From Erigeron canadensis (taxonomy: Eukaryota > Streptophyta > Magnoliopsida > Asterales > Asteraceae), in NCBI RefSeq assembly GCF_010389155.1, contig NC_057761.1:57782587-57846586 (forward strand): 64,000 nucleotides of DNA, in the 5' to 3' direction. A program made the translations under genes and the position numbers. This document shows, piece after piece, positions 48,212 through 60,239 of the stretch (within the stretch, counting starts at the first letter, position 1; every line of letters begins with the position of its first letter). Under the pieces are notes generated by a model. That model ran no database searches. It saw only the letters and a program-made list of their open reading frames with translations, and had not been told where the DNA came from.

Positions 48212-50060
48212 ATGGGTAAAGAAAAGGTTCACATCAGCATTGTGGTCATTGGCCATGTTGACTCTGGCAAGTCAACCACAACTGGTCACTTGATCTACAA
48301 GCTTGGAGGAATTGACAAGCGTGTTATTGAAAGGTTCGAGAAAGAAGCTGCTGAAATGAACAAAAGGTCATTCAAGTACGCATGGGTTCTTGACAAACTT
48401 AAGGCTGAGCGTGAGCGTGGTATCACAATTGATATTGCTCTATGGAAGTTTGAGACTACCAAGTACTACTGCACTGTCATTGATGCTCCCGGACATCGTG
48501 ATTTTATTAAGAATATGATTACTGGCACATCTCAAGCTGATTGTGCTGTTTTGATCATTGACTCTACCACTGGTGGTTTTGAGGCTGGTATTTCCAAAGA
48601 TGGTCAGACCCGTGAGCATGCTCTTCTTGCTTTCACTCTTGGTGTTAAGCAAATGATCTGCTGTTGCAACAAGGTGAAGCTTTTATTGTTATGACTTTTT
48701 TGCATATTTTTCTCTAAATCTACATGTTTAATTTTTGTTATTATTCTAATTAGTTAGAAGTACCTATATGGACAGTTTAGGTTATGGGTTAGCAACTTAA
48801 CACGGATTTGCATTAAAATGGCCGTTTTTGGTATGTGTCTGTTGAGTTTGGAATAGTTCAATATGGAATATGAATCAAGTAGTCATCTGTTGGTAGGATT
48901 TGTTTTGTGCTCCAAATAAGTTTTTCCATAAAATTTTCTTGCATATGTGATTTATATTTGATATCTTTAGTGATAAAGTGTTACTCTAGTGCTTTCATTA
49001 GGTTTTTTAGGTTTTTGCATCTTACTGTACCTTTTAGGTTTTTGCATTTTGTATAACCTTCTGTTATCCTTACATAACATGATTTGAATTGACCGTCCGT
49101 TCATTTTGAACGGGTTGAAAGTCTACTGCTATTCTTGCTTAAAATGCTGATTTGCTGTTTTATTTTTTATAGATGGATGCAACCACTCCGAAATACTCCA
49201 AGGCTAGATACGATGAAATTGTTAAGGAAGTTTCATCTTACTTGAAGAAGGTTGGGTACAACCCAGAGAAAATTGCCTTTGTTCCCATCTCTGGTTTTGA
49301 AGGAGATAACATGATTGAGAGGTCAACAAACCTTGATTGGTACAAAGGACCCACTCTTCTTGAAGCTCTTGACAATGTCAATGAGCCCAAGAGACCATCT
49401 GACAAGCCACTTCGTCTTCCACTTCAAGACGTGTACAAGATTGGAGGTATTGGAACTGTGCCTGTGGGACGTGTGGAAACCGGTGTTATAAAACCTGGTA
49501 TGGTTGTAACCTTCGGACCAACTGGTCTGACCACTGAAGTCAAGTCAGTTGAGATGCATCACGAAGCCTTATCTGAAGCTCTTCCTGGTGACAATGTTGG
49601 GTTCAATGTCAAGAATGTGGCTGTCAAGGATCTCAAGCGTGGCTATGTGGCATCCAACTCCAAAGATGACCCTGCTAAGGGTGCTGCAAGTTTCACATCT
49701 CAGGTTATTATCATGAACCATCCTGGTCAGATTGGAAATGGTTATGCTCCAGTTCTGGACTGTCACACATCTCACATCGCTGTCAAGTTTAGTGAAATTT
49801 TGACCAAGATTGACCGTCGGTCAGGAAAGGAGCTAGAAAAGGAGCCTAAGTTTTTGAAGAACGGTGATGCTGGAATGGTTAAAATGCTTCCAACTAAGCC
49901 GATGGTTGTGGAGACTTTTGCTGAGTACCCTCCTCTTGGTCGATTTGCTGTTAGGGACATGAGGCAGACCGTTGCTGTTGGTGTCATCAAGAGTGTGGAC
50001 AAAAAGGACCCAACTGGAGCTAAGGTGACCAAGGCAGCAGTGAAGAAGGGGGCCAAGTGA
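48212..50060 (+). CDS. EF1A: translation elongation factor 1-alpha
   Basis: GTPase that delivers aminoacyl-tRNA to the ribosomal A site in the cytosol. Two coding exons, 48212-48673 and 49173-50060, give 449 aa, the normal plant length. Domain I holds [20 protein letters not shown] (P-loop), [30 protein letters not shown] and NKMD. The NKMD box is split NK/MD by the intron, the position usual in plant genes. Domains II and III follow ([40 protein letters not shown]), with the lysine-rich tail [12 protein letters not shown]. It is preceded by a TATA box and a long leader intron, and converges on the vicilin-like gene. Antisense and +1 ORFs here are shadows. Confidence 0.98.
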
Positions 50061-51146
50061 AGGATTTGCTATTATCTGTTTGTTTCTATTATCTTTAGTG
50101 ACTATGTTTATTTTTCCTTATGGTTTAGAAATTTTGGTATTTGGTTTTGGAACTTGCATTGCTGTACTCTAGCCTCACTTGTGAGGATGGGTGGAGGTAT
50201 CGAGCAACATGTTGCTTGATGACGGTGATGGAAGTTTTCAATATCCAGATTTTTGTGGTTATGTTGCTACTTTGAGTTTGTGGTTTGTTGGCAAAACTCT
50301 TTGAAGTCTGGTATTATGAACTTCTATGCCCTTTTGGGAAATTTTCTTGTTATTGTCTATATGCTTGTTAGAGCTTCTTTGCTGATATATTGATTTTACT
50401 TTTTATGGTAATATTCTGATGCCCCTAGGAGTTTGAAACTTCGCCCTAGTTATTAGACATTACGGAGTATGTTATTATTGGCTTGCTTAATGATTTGGCA
50501 AGTGTTTTATAGTTGAAAGCTTGCAATAGTGCTTATATGTTAAAGATAGTTCAAGTCCAGCTTAAGATGTATCTATAGTTTGAACTTAGTACTGCAATAT
50601 AGTCTATTGTAAGTTTTGGGTTTTAGTAGCTGAAATTTATAAGTTCGGGTTTTTTCAAGTCTGCTAGTTGGCCAAGCTGGATATGTGCATTGACAGAGAA
50701 GCTGGAAATCGATATGATCACACAATATTGACGTCACTCCCTAGATCTAAATGTTGTAATGTCTTGTTACATTTTGTTGAATCTTTGTTGTAAATATAAA
50801 GAGCGTGGCACGGGATTGGATATATCTGTAGTTGAGTAGTTCTGTACGACACAAGAGTAAACATGCTATTGTAATTTGTAAGGCGTTAAAGGATTCTTCA
50901 ACCCTGTTCAAAAGAGAAAGAAGAAAAATTGAAAAAAGGAGTAACCTCAAAGAGGGTGGTAACCGGTGGTTGAAATAAAACAGCAAAGCTGCGAGCCTGT
51001 GACATGAAGACATTACTTACTACCAGAGGAATAAAATACAAAACTCGAGCACAATTCACTAAATTCAAACGACACAGAGACACATGATTTGAAAACGGCA
51101 TCATCGGCCTTCTACACATACTAGTTACAAACTTGTGAAGATACTA
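50061..51146. other. convergent spacer between eEF1A and the vicilin-like gene
   Basis: Holds the eEF1A 3' UTR (probably the first 300 bp or so) and, towards 51146, the vicilin-like 3' UTR. Minus-strand ORFs at 50747-51119 have no similarity. Nothing else recognised. Confidence 0.6.
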
Positions 51147-53999
51147 CTAATTCATTCCCATTGCCATGTTGTAGGCAAAACTGCTCTTCTTCATCCTTAT
51201 TTTAGATCCCATTTTCCTCATCAACAACTCACTACCCTCAGCTTCACCCTCTGGAATTTCCTCATCACCGCCGCCTGGTGAAGCAGAAGCTGACGGAAAA
51301 ATGGTGGACTGACTCTGAGCATTGATGATCTCGGACATCCTACTTTCACTCAAATCAAATGCAGCTGCAAGCTCCGGGCTTAACATGGCTTGTAGAACAG
51401 AACCTTGACCCGCCAAGAACTGTGGGTAGTTATATTGTGCAGATGTCGTAAACCCAAAAAACACAAATGGACCTGTTCTTGAAGCTACTTGACAAAAGGC
51501 AAAGTAGCGTGGTATCCAAAACACATCTCCTTCAGTCACTTCGGCATCCATAGCCAAAGTTCCATTCGGAAACACGACTTGAATGTTCCCAGTTCCACTC
51601 AATACGACACCGTACTCTATTGCTGAAGGATTAATATGTGGCGCCATCATCGACCCCTAATGAAATATACAATAATCGTTATAACTGCTGTTTTGAAAAG
51701 TAAAAGCAATTGTTATATAACTTTATACATGATGATTTAATTACCGCAGTGAGATTGACAAGATAGACAGCAAAGTCGGACCACTTTAGTGGTTCATAAT
51801 CATCTCCGTTGACCTCTACACTCCAACCGTAGTCATTTCTGAAATCAGCCTTCCGATCATAGATATTGTACGAACCCAACTTCTTGTCGCTGCTATCCTT
51901 TTTATTCCCAAAAACAGAATTAAAGATTCCGCCAAACGACCATGCTGGTTTTTCTTCTTCAACCTTCTGGGGCACATGTACCAATTTCTTCATCTGTGTT
52001 TTTCGCTCATTTGTACCGAGGTCCAAGAACTTCTTCCACGTGCTTGGTTCTTTTTGAGGTACATCTTCAGGGCTCAAGTACACTATTGCCCCTTGTTGTT
52101 GTCGGCTGGAAAGCAACTCACCGACAACATCAGATGAAACCTGTATCATTTACAAACAATATATAAAGATTGATGTTACCCCAAAGCAAGATACTGAATT
52201 CATAAGAACCCAGCCACGGTGGTAGTTACTCACATTGAAAGCCGTCGCGATAGTTTGTATATCGAACCCAGCAAGCACCGACTTTGGATTTGTTCCTCCA
52301 CCTATGAAATATGCCTGCAACATCAATAATGATTGGTCATCACATGTTTACATATTTATTTAAGATCAAATAATGTTTTCTCCTTCTACAAACTATATGC
52401 ATTCAGAAATGAATGGTCGTTACACGTGTACTCTATAAAGGAACAATTTTTAAACATGTATAATATGTACATGTACATATCTTTGTGGTTGCAACAGAAT
52501 AAAGAATTTTGGAAGATTAATTATCAAATACCTGGAAGGAATGCCAATCATTGCTTTCAGCAGTATCAATGCTGGTGATGATGTGTAGCCTTTGACCCTG
52601 GGCTCTATTGACCAAATAGAACACTGACCCAGACTGGATTCTATATATATCTCCAGCTTTCAGATCTTGTTCTACAAAGTCATCTTTGAAGATGGACCCA
52701 ATTCTGGCCTCACCTGCAGAAAGTTAAGTTCATCAAAGTATTCAATAAAATTAGTTAAAATTTGGCCCAAATGACATGCGTAAGGTTTCAAGGGGGAGTC
52801 TTGGGTATTAATAGCAGATTAAAATAGTACAGTAATTGGGAATGCATTGGACATAAACTCCGAATTGTTTTGGATGCTGATCATCAAAGTCATCAAACAG
52901 GGCCCAAAACGGTATGGTCTACAAATGGGTTGACAAAAACTTTTACTACTTTTTTTCAACAAGACGTTATACATTTTTGGTCAACAAATCATGAATAGAA
53001 TACCAATCTATAGTTGTGAAGATGAAGAAGGCACAAAATTAGGTAAAGCCAAGCATGGGTTGGTTTAATTATGGCTGATCGACAGATATAAACGTCTTAA
53101 ACCTTGTTAAATAGATGCTACCGTGATATATATATTTGGTTTCTGTCATTCAACATTGTATGACCCAAACCAACAGTTACATAATTGTCCCATTTTTACA
53201 TTATATATATTTTGGTCAGGTTAAGCAAGTTCGGTTAAGATGTACACTGAGTATATACTACGCTTTATCATTAATGGCAAATGGATAGCAAAATCCATAA
53301 GTGTATATATACATACCAATATACATATATTGTCAAAGAATATATATTTTAACTAGTTAAGATCGATCGATAGATAGCCAATAAGCCATATGATAATTAA
53401 ATAGTACCTTGTTCAACAAAGAGGATCAAGCTTGAGTCAAGATATTGTGGGATGAACATGCTATTTGGTTCCATTGTAATAAACCCAATATGCATCGGAC
53501 TTTCCTTGTGTGGCCCACCAACACCTTTGACCACCCTCATTCCACCCGCATCTGTCGCCACCACACTCTTCATATCCGACAATATATACCTCCTTGTATC
53601 CCTCGGCACCCTCCCTCTACCACCAGGCTCACCGGTTCCACGTCCTCCCTCCGGTGGATAGTCCGTCCTTCCACCACCACCACCGCGGCCTCTTCCACCC
53701 TCCGGTGGAAACCTTCCTTCCCCTTTCCCTTCATGTTCTCTTGGATGATCACCACCTTGCCACCCTCCTTGACCACCTCCACCATATCCACCCTCCGGCG
53801 GAAACCTTCCTTCGCCTTTTCCTTCATGCTCCCTTGGATGATCACCACCTTGCTGCCACCCTGTTCCACTACCACCTTGCTGCCACCCTGTTCCACTTCC
53901 TTGCCACCCTGTTCCACTACCTTGCCCTTTAACTCCGGCCACCACTATCACTGCCAGTAGAAACAAGACTAGTACTAACTTAGATGTTACTTTTGCCAT
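51147..53999 (-). CDS. vicilin-like seed storage protein (bicupin) with glycine-rich N terminus
   Basis: Probable 7S-globulin-type protein of seed storage vacuoles, closest in my judgement to the At2g28490 group. Five exons (minus): 53408-53999, 52532-52713, 52234-52314, 51745-52140, 51147-51656; 586 aa. Signal peptide at residues 1-25 (LVLVLFLLAVIVVAGVKG). A low-complexity region to about 128 has GSGTGWQ three times and DHPREHEGKGEGRFPPEG twice. Cupin 1 is about 135-290 (YRIQSGSVFYLVNRAQGQRL; AYFIGGGTNPKSVLAGFD). Cupin 2 is about 390-530 (MMAPHINPSAIEYGVVLSGT; GDVFWIPRYFAFCQVASRTG). The usual metal-binding His triad of enzymatic cupins is not evident, as expected for storage forms. Splice sites are GT-AG. 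ABRE and RY motifs lie just upstream. ORFs on the + strand at 53445-53960 are shadows of the Gly-rich repeat. Confidence 0.9.
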
Positions 54000-54072
54000 G
54001 GTTGTTGAAATGGTTTGAGTTTGAAGAAATGTACGTCTAGTGGCTTAGTTTAAGTAGAAGTGGGGAGGTGGG

Positions 54073-54116
54073 ACACGTGGCACCCATGCAAATGTTAATG
54101 TACTTTGGTGGCATGC
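54073..54116 (-). promoter_or_regulatory. ABRE (G-box) plus RY motifs upstream of the vicilin-like gene
   Basis: ACACGTGGC at 54073-54081 is an ABRE/G-box. CATGCA at 54085-54090 is an RY element, with a further GCATGC core at 54111-54116. Paired ABRE and RY sites bind ABI5-type bZIP and ABI3/FUS3/LEC2 B3 factors in seed storage promoters. They lie only 74-117 bp before the start codon. The only clear TATA-like run (near 54154) is further upstream, so the start site is uncertain. Confidence 0.6.
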
Positions 54117-54129
54117 GATTAGTATAGAC

Positions 54130-54741
54130 ACATGCGCACCGTTTACCTCAAAAATATATATACATGGTGTTGATTAATACAGGCGTACTCTTGCACACTT
54201 GGCCCTGACTTTCTGCTTTTGAACCATGACAGTTTTTTTGCACCATTTCGCACCGATCTGTTACGATTTGCAACCTAAATATATAGGCCCAAAACTAATA
54301 TTATTCGGTGGTTAATTTTATCGTGCCTGAATCCAAGTTATTGTAGCTAGCTTGTGTTATTAAAGTAGTAGTTATTATGAAATGTAGTTTAATTATACTA
54401 GCGCCTTGCTAGTGATTCTTAGTAATAAATCTATTATGACGTTCTAGAATAAAGAAAAATAAAAAATATGAAACGTAGTTTGTTTCTTGTTGATAATAAT
54501 GTTTTTGTGAACATGAATCGCTTAATAAAATACTGTTATTGCTAAAAAAAATATGAACTTTATGCATAATTTTACATTTTAATCTTTATTCGCGATTTTA
54601 ATCTTTATTCGCGATAAAACAAATGAGAAGTTCTGATATATTCAAAGTATTAATTAATCTTTAAATTTTGACCTTAAATATATTTTTGTGTTATATAAAT
54701 TTAATGAAAATTTTAAGTTCAACATTTACTTTCCACCCCTA
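54130..54741. other. upstream flank of the vicilin-like gene, no further gene
   Basis: Contains a TATA-like ATATATATAC at 54154-54163 and AT-rich sequence. A short direct repeat, TTTTAATCTTTATTCGCGAT, occurs twice in tandem near 54576-54615. No coding signal. Confidence 0.5.
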
Positions 54742-55050
54742 TCTATTCTATATTTACCTAAAATAACTGTAATACCCTTTCTCTCTCCTTAAATCTCAAC
54801 CAATCATTTTTTCTATCTCTTCCATAAATCATTTATTCATCCAATTCATTCAAAATCTTTTATCTCAAAAACCGTACATCGATAAATTATAAAAATTATA
54901 TGGGTTCTTTAAATTTCATGCTCTTTCATTAGATATGTCATTCGATATACTTTCAACGAATTTTTAAATTTGAGGGCGAAACCCGTACGGTTAACGCATT
55001 TGGCTACCACACTCTATGACCTATCACACTTTATGACCTATCACCCATCC
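54742..55050 (+). mobile_element. Helitron relic, same family as 45746-46123
   Basis: The 5' end reads TCTATTCTATATTTACC with A at 54741. The interior matches the minus-strand element at 45746-46123 over about 250 bp, including AAAAACCGTACATCGATAAA and CTTTCATTAGATATGTCATT. The 3' end is decayed and no CTRRT or hairpin is visible. Confidence 0.6.
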
Positions 55051-56600
55051 TTCAATATCATGATTGGGTCGACCAGGCCAGATCATGAGTAAAATGATCG
55101 GGTCGACTATGCCAGATCATGAGTGAATAGAAAATCGAAAATGTACATTACTCTCGTATCATTGAACACACTTTTAAAACACAATCAATTTATATAATTT
55201 TCATCAAGTATTATCTAACACACAAAGAAAATAATTTATGATCAAAGTTGTAAAAGTTAAACTTTAAAAATTCAAAACATGAACCACAAATCAGAATTAA
55301 GATAAGGAGTACATATGTGTAAATATTAAAATCAGATTGCACACGTTGATGATGATGAAGATGTTTGTGTTAAATGTACAGTTAGAATTGACACCTCTTA
55401 GTTTTGAAAAAAAATACATGCAGGTTGGTATTTTGCGGTGGAAATATTTTGGCATATTCCCGAACGAATTATATATACCTTTCTGGTTGGGAATGCGTCC
55501 CCTAAATCTCTGCGACAAAAAAGGGTGTTGCGATGGAAGTGAATAATTTGATGGCTTTATCCATATGTTCTCTAAAATAAAAGAAAAAGCTTAGCTAAAT
55601 TAATTTAATTAAATTAAAAAGGGATAAAATTAAGAGGTTTGATAATATATTTTACAAACATAAAATCTCGATACAAGAATTTCCACTGAACAAAATCCAG
55701 AGGTTATTACTAATTTTTATACTCCGTATTTTTTAAAAAAGAATAAGAAAAGAAGTACTAAATTAATCCACCTCATGTTTAATTTCAGTTACGAAGATGA
55801 GAATTTGATGGTAAGCGAAGACAAAGTTATTGGGGTAAACCGATCGAGTTATTCAAGAACAAGAAAGTCTCAAATTTATCAGTCTAAGAAAAAATATTCC
55901 GCGACCGCCAACTCCTTCCCGGATCATCCCCAAGATATATTACCTAAAAAGAAGATTTAAACCTATAGAATATCATGCTATTTTGGAAAACATAAACTTC
56001 AGACGTGATGTCATATCGGTGTAGTTAAAGCTATGTCACTATATATATCATTACCGCCTTTTTTAAAAGGTTCATAATTAAGACGGGTGTTATCAAAGCA
56101 CATGTTATTTCCAAAAGTACCAGTCTTCTTGAAGCTACCTTAAATCACTTTTAAGAAAAGGAAATTACTCTTATGTCAGATGATATGATTACGACGGATG
56201 GTCCTGTTTTGGTAACTATTTAACCATGTTACTCAACCCATTTTCCCCTGACCATATATATGATTGGTCCTGTTTTGGCATATGCACTATCTATATGTTG
56301 CCGAACCCATAAAACTCTCCATTGGCATCCCTAATTAAAAAAGACATGAAACCATGCAAAAAATGAAAGCACAAGCTTCAACACTGCCAAACAAAATAAA
56401 ACACCAAGCAGCGAATATGGATTTCTGAACTTACCCAACCTGAACACCTTAACCCTAATAACTAACTTTATATGGCTTCAAAATGCCCTAAACCGTTCTT
56501 TCTAATCCTCATAAACAACATTATATTTTGTACAAACCACTAAAAAGAATCTGAAAATGAGATAAGAGGCCACCATATAGCCCGTTTTTACCTTTCAAAC
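55051..56600. other. intergenic region between vicilin-like gene and NF-YA
   Basis: A 35-bp near-tandem repeat (GGGTCGAC, GCCAGATCATGAGT) sits at 55057-55125. An ORF at 55775-55960 (61 codons, lysine- and serine-rich) has no recognised similarity. The part nearest 56600 should include NF-YA 3' UTR. Otherwise nothing recognised. Confidence 0.45.
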
Positions 56601-56618
56601 TCTCCCTTCCACATCGAA

Positions 56619-56639
56619 CAGCCAAGAATGATTTGCCGG
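56619..56639 (-). promoter_or_regulatory. miR169 target site in the NF-YA 3' UTR
   Basis: The plus strand reads CAGCCAAGAATGATTTGCCG, ending G; this matches mature miR169 at 19 of 21 positions, so the NF-YA mRNA (minus strand) pairs with miR169. One difference gives a G:U wobble and one gives a C:A mismatch. The site lies 36 bp past the stop codon, the usual 3' UTR location in NF-YA genes. Confidence 0.93.
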
Positions 56640-56674
56640 CCATGCCAAAGAGATCATCATTATCATCATCATCA

Positions 56675-58593
56675 TCACTTCATTGCCACGGCCCTCTGTG
56701 AAGCCTGGTTGGATGGTATCGATGTCCATTGTTGCCCTAAAGAACCACCTTCCCTAATGTCCGAATATGATGATGCCTGAAAGCTATCTTGATTGTCATA
56801 ACGTGCCCCATCAACTGCATACGTGTGACCATTGCATGAATTGACCGTTCCATTCATGGGTTCTTGGTGGGTGTTGAGACTCTCGGTAGACTCGGAGTTC
56901 GCCCGCTTCATACCTGACGAACTCGATGATGTTGTGTTCTTGTCATCACCTGTATTCCTTGAAGCCTCAGCTTCAGTTTTCTTCGCAAAACGGCCACCAG
57001 AACTTCTCATTCTTCTCATGGCATGTTGATGCCGGGATTCATGAAGATAAGGCTGCACAGAAAAGAAGAAGAAAAAACGTCACATTCGCCACCTAGCACT
57101 ACCTCGGTAATATTTTTTTTCCAAGATTGTGTTCCAGTTTATCAACAACTTTGCACACAACAGTTGATTATACTTGCCTTTCTGTCCTTAATAAGCTTCT
57201 TTTCAAGCTCTGCTTTGGCACGCGCTTGTCTTCGCCTCAATATCGCATGATATTGTTTGGCATTCACATAAACAGGTTCCTGTGCCATTTCAAGGGGCAG
57301 AGGCATCCTCACTTGTTGCATATCAACGAATGAAGGATGAATCTGACATAACAAAATATTTTTCCTCAACATTGTGTGATGTCACTTGGCACTCATATGC
57401 AATACACAAAACCAAAGCTATATATGACTCTGTTTTTCATAAAAAAATATCTTCCGCTAGCCAAGTGATTAATAAGTTATACAATGAATCCAATATGACT
57501 TGTAATGATTTCAATGTTTACAAAGCTATTTCATACAAAAAAACTATTACCATGGGCTGTCCATAAGCTGCCATCATCCCACCATAGTACGGATCGTAAT
57601 AAGGATTTGGAGCACAAGCCTGCAAAAAAAAATCACAAACTGCTAAGATGAACGAGGCATGCAATCAAGTTGTGACTGTACTTTAGAGGTGCTTCTGGTT
57701 ATGAGTGGTTTGCTTCTGGTTGTTCATCTCTAATTGGTAAACATAATAAGTATACATACTAGCTTCAAACGAAACAAATTTGCTCAAAATACTAAACTAC
57801 GAGTTGATTGCACAACAACATTCTTTTATTACTTTGATGTAAAATATAAATAAGTTGGATACATTGATAAAAAAGTGAAGTTATATATGTTCTTTCAATG
57901 ATATCTGATGTAGTGTAAATGTTAAATAGAAGATAAATAAAACCAGACATGTGTATTTCAGCCAACTGAGACTGGCCTGATTGGATTGTGAACCACACCA
58001 AAAATCATCCGATTTTGCTTGTTACCCAACCCGCCCATTTTACCACCTTAACAGAACAAAATATAGTAACCAAGAGAGATTGAACTGTGAGAAGCTTACA
58101 ACTGAGTGGCCGACAAGTTCAGGCTGTTGTGTCAATGCAAGGGCTTCTTCATTTCTGGGGAGTATATTTAGAGCTCCAGGCTCAAGCGGCTGTTGTCCAT
58201 GTCCATAGCTATCTGACCTCCAGGTATAGTATAAACTCATATCAATGTATATTACCAAAAATAAACAGTAGGATCCAATATAAACTCACAACAATAACCT
58301 GATAGAAGAAGTACTATAATATAACAGTCCAAAATAATGATATATATTACTGTTACAACTTATGAAGATTGGCAGAACAAACGTCGAGCACCTGTAGGAA
58401 TATATGGCATATGGGTTCCTTTGCTGACATCACCTTCTTCCTCACTAACATCTTCATCAGACTGTGAGTCCCTATCTAATGATTGTTCCAGTGATGATGA
58501 ATCCCCTGAATTGTCCCGCATGGCTGTGGTCGACATGAAAATCGATGCAAAACAGTGTACCTGGCAGTCGTCAATGAGATGGTCAACTTTCAT
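56675..58593 (-). CDS. NF-YA: nuclear transcription factor Y subunit A
   Basis: Sequence-specific subunit of the CCAAT-binding NF-Y trimer, acting in the nucleus with NF-YB and NF-YC. Five coding exons (minus): 58392-58593, 58100-58212, 57551-57619, 57178-57342, 56675-57052; 308 aa. Residues about 110-128 have [20 protein letters not shown]. The NF-YB/C-binding helix is 150-179 ([20 protein letters not shown]) and the DNA-binding part is 184-206 ([20 protein letters not shown], then RFAKK). It resembles the NF-YA1/NF-YA9 group. The intron that splits the two helices has a GC donor (AAAG/GCAAGT). The start at 58593 is the first in-frame ATG, but a later one (AMRDNSG) is possible. A leader intron probably lies upstream, since CTTTCT/GTAAGT occurs near 59400. 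A miR169 site follows the stop. Confidence 0.95.
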
Positions 58594-59600
58594 AACCGTG
58601 TGACTTCTATCACATGGTCAAACAGAAACGGAAAGGATTGATAATAACTGAAATATACAATATCATTCTTTAGTTATGAAATCAATTTGGTTAAAAACAG
58701 GTACTTGTCGAGTATCACCGTTCGAACCCGGGGTAACATACAAAAATAACTTTTTTTCCTAAAACATTATTTCTAGCGATCAAATCAGAGGATTTGATTA
58801 CTTAGAAAAGACGATTTGAAGATACATAAACAAAACATTTCCACTTTGAGTTAGCACAAAATCTTAAAAAATGCCAATAATTTATACTCTCAAATTCAAA
58901 TTCAAATACAGAACATATCATCATGCATCCAATTGTGACAACACATACTGCTTTCTAAGATGCAGGAAAATTGGTAAATTTTCCAACTTACACACACAAA
59001 CACACACACACAGACTGATATCTACAAATTTCTAATTTGAAATCTAGTACAACTCACAGTTGGCCATAACATGCAAACAATTTAATCACACTCACCCAAA
59101 TTAAAAAAAAATTGGTATATAGTTAAACAAATTGATGAACATGATACATAATTGAATAGATACATATAATAATCCAAACCTAAAACTTGTCAACTATACT
59201 ACCAATCACAATTGTAACTGACAATAACATGCAAATTAATATAATTAATCCACAAAAACAAGAGGAAGTTAAAATATACTGTAATTGAAAAGAATTCCAA
59301 CATGCATAATAAACACAGGATTAAAAAAAAAAAAAAACTGAACATATATAATTAGGAATGATAATTAAATCAGTAATTAGAGTGAGAAGTAATTACTTAC
59401 AGAAAGATGTGTATATTAAAATATATACAGAAAAGAACCCAACAATTGTGGGAAAGGAATCAGAGAGAATTGAGACGAAAATCTTAAAAAACAGAACTTG
59501 TTTTAGATAACAAACACAACTAATAAAATCCGTGTTGGTGTGTGTGTGTGTATGTGTGTGAGTGAGAATTTTAGTTATATCTATCTCTAATGTTTCGATG
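58594..59600 (-). other. NF-YA 5' leader, probable leader intron and promoter
   Basis: On the minus strand, a donor CTTTCT/GTAAGTAATT near 59400 and possible acceptors near 58650 (TATATTTCAG) or 58605 (GTGATAG) suggest a leader intron of about 750 bp. A (GT)n microsatellite lies at 59531-59560 near the presumed start site. A B-box-like CGTTCGAACCCGGGG at about 58720 could be a SINE scrap. Confidence 0.45.
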
Positions 59601-59940
59601 TTTGTCTCTTTCGAGCAAGACTTGACTCACACACACATACGCCACATTATTATATACGTATACCATCCACCTATCATTATTATATCGACGCGTGTAACTT
59701 CACGACACATCACAAAGTTTTTCACTTTTATTTTATTCCACTAGTGATACATGCACACTCATTAATCTTGGTATTAAGATCGCCATTAGGATAATATTTT
59801 ATAGTGTTAAAAAAGTTTTGGATTCAATGTATGGTTTGGAAGCGGGTATAATTTGGAAGTGGGTGTAATATGACTTTGATTAATGAGTTTAATTGTACTC
59901 GTATTTAATTAAGATTAATTAAGAAGTACAGTAAAAATAA

Positions 59941-60239
59941 CTAGCATAGTATCCGCGTAATGCGATGTTAGTTGTTACGGTGACAGTGTGATGGTGAAGG
60001 CGACTGTTGGTGGCGGAGACATTATTAAGTGGTGCAAATTATTGATGTAAAAGTAATTGATATGAATGATTAATGGAGATATTTTAAAATATCAATGATT
60101 AATAATGTAATTTAATTATTAATGTTAAGAGGTAATGTAGATAAAAAAAAAATTAAGGATGTTAATTATGTGTAAATATTACACTAAGTTTCAACATTTT
60201 GAAAAATAAATTATTATTTTTTAAATAATATAGTATAGA
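59941..60239 (-). mobile_element. small Helitron (probable), minus strand
   Basis: The minus-strand 5' end is TCTATACTATATTATTTAAA (60239 downward), and the 3' end is ATTACGCGGATACTATGCTAG with a flanking T (59940). The 3' sequence closely resembles that of the element ending at 14534 (ACTATGCTAG). The 5' flanking base is T rather than A. The hairpin is weak. Confidence 0.5.

Noticed and set aside
49569..50056. Minus-strand ORFs inside eEF1A exon 2
   Set aside because: Shadows of a highly conserved coding exon; no similarity of their own.
53445..53960. Plus-strand ORFs of 69-171 codons over the vicilin-like first exon
   Set aside because: They are antisense readings of the Gly-rich repeat, which keeps several frames open. 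The minus-strand frame has the signal peptide and joins to cupin exons.
58540..58580. A possible tiny intron in NF-YA exon 1 (GCCAG/GTACAC to CCACAG/CCATG)
   Set aside because: It would be only about 40 bases, too short for a plant intron, and the frame is open through it.
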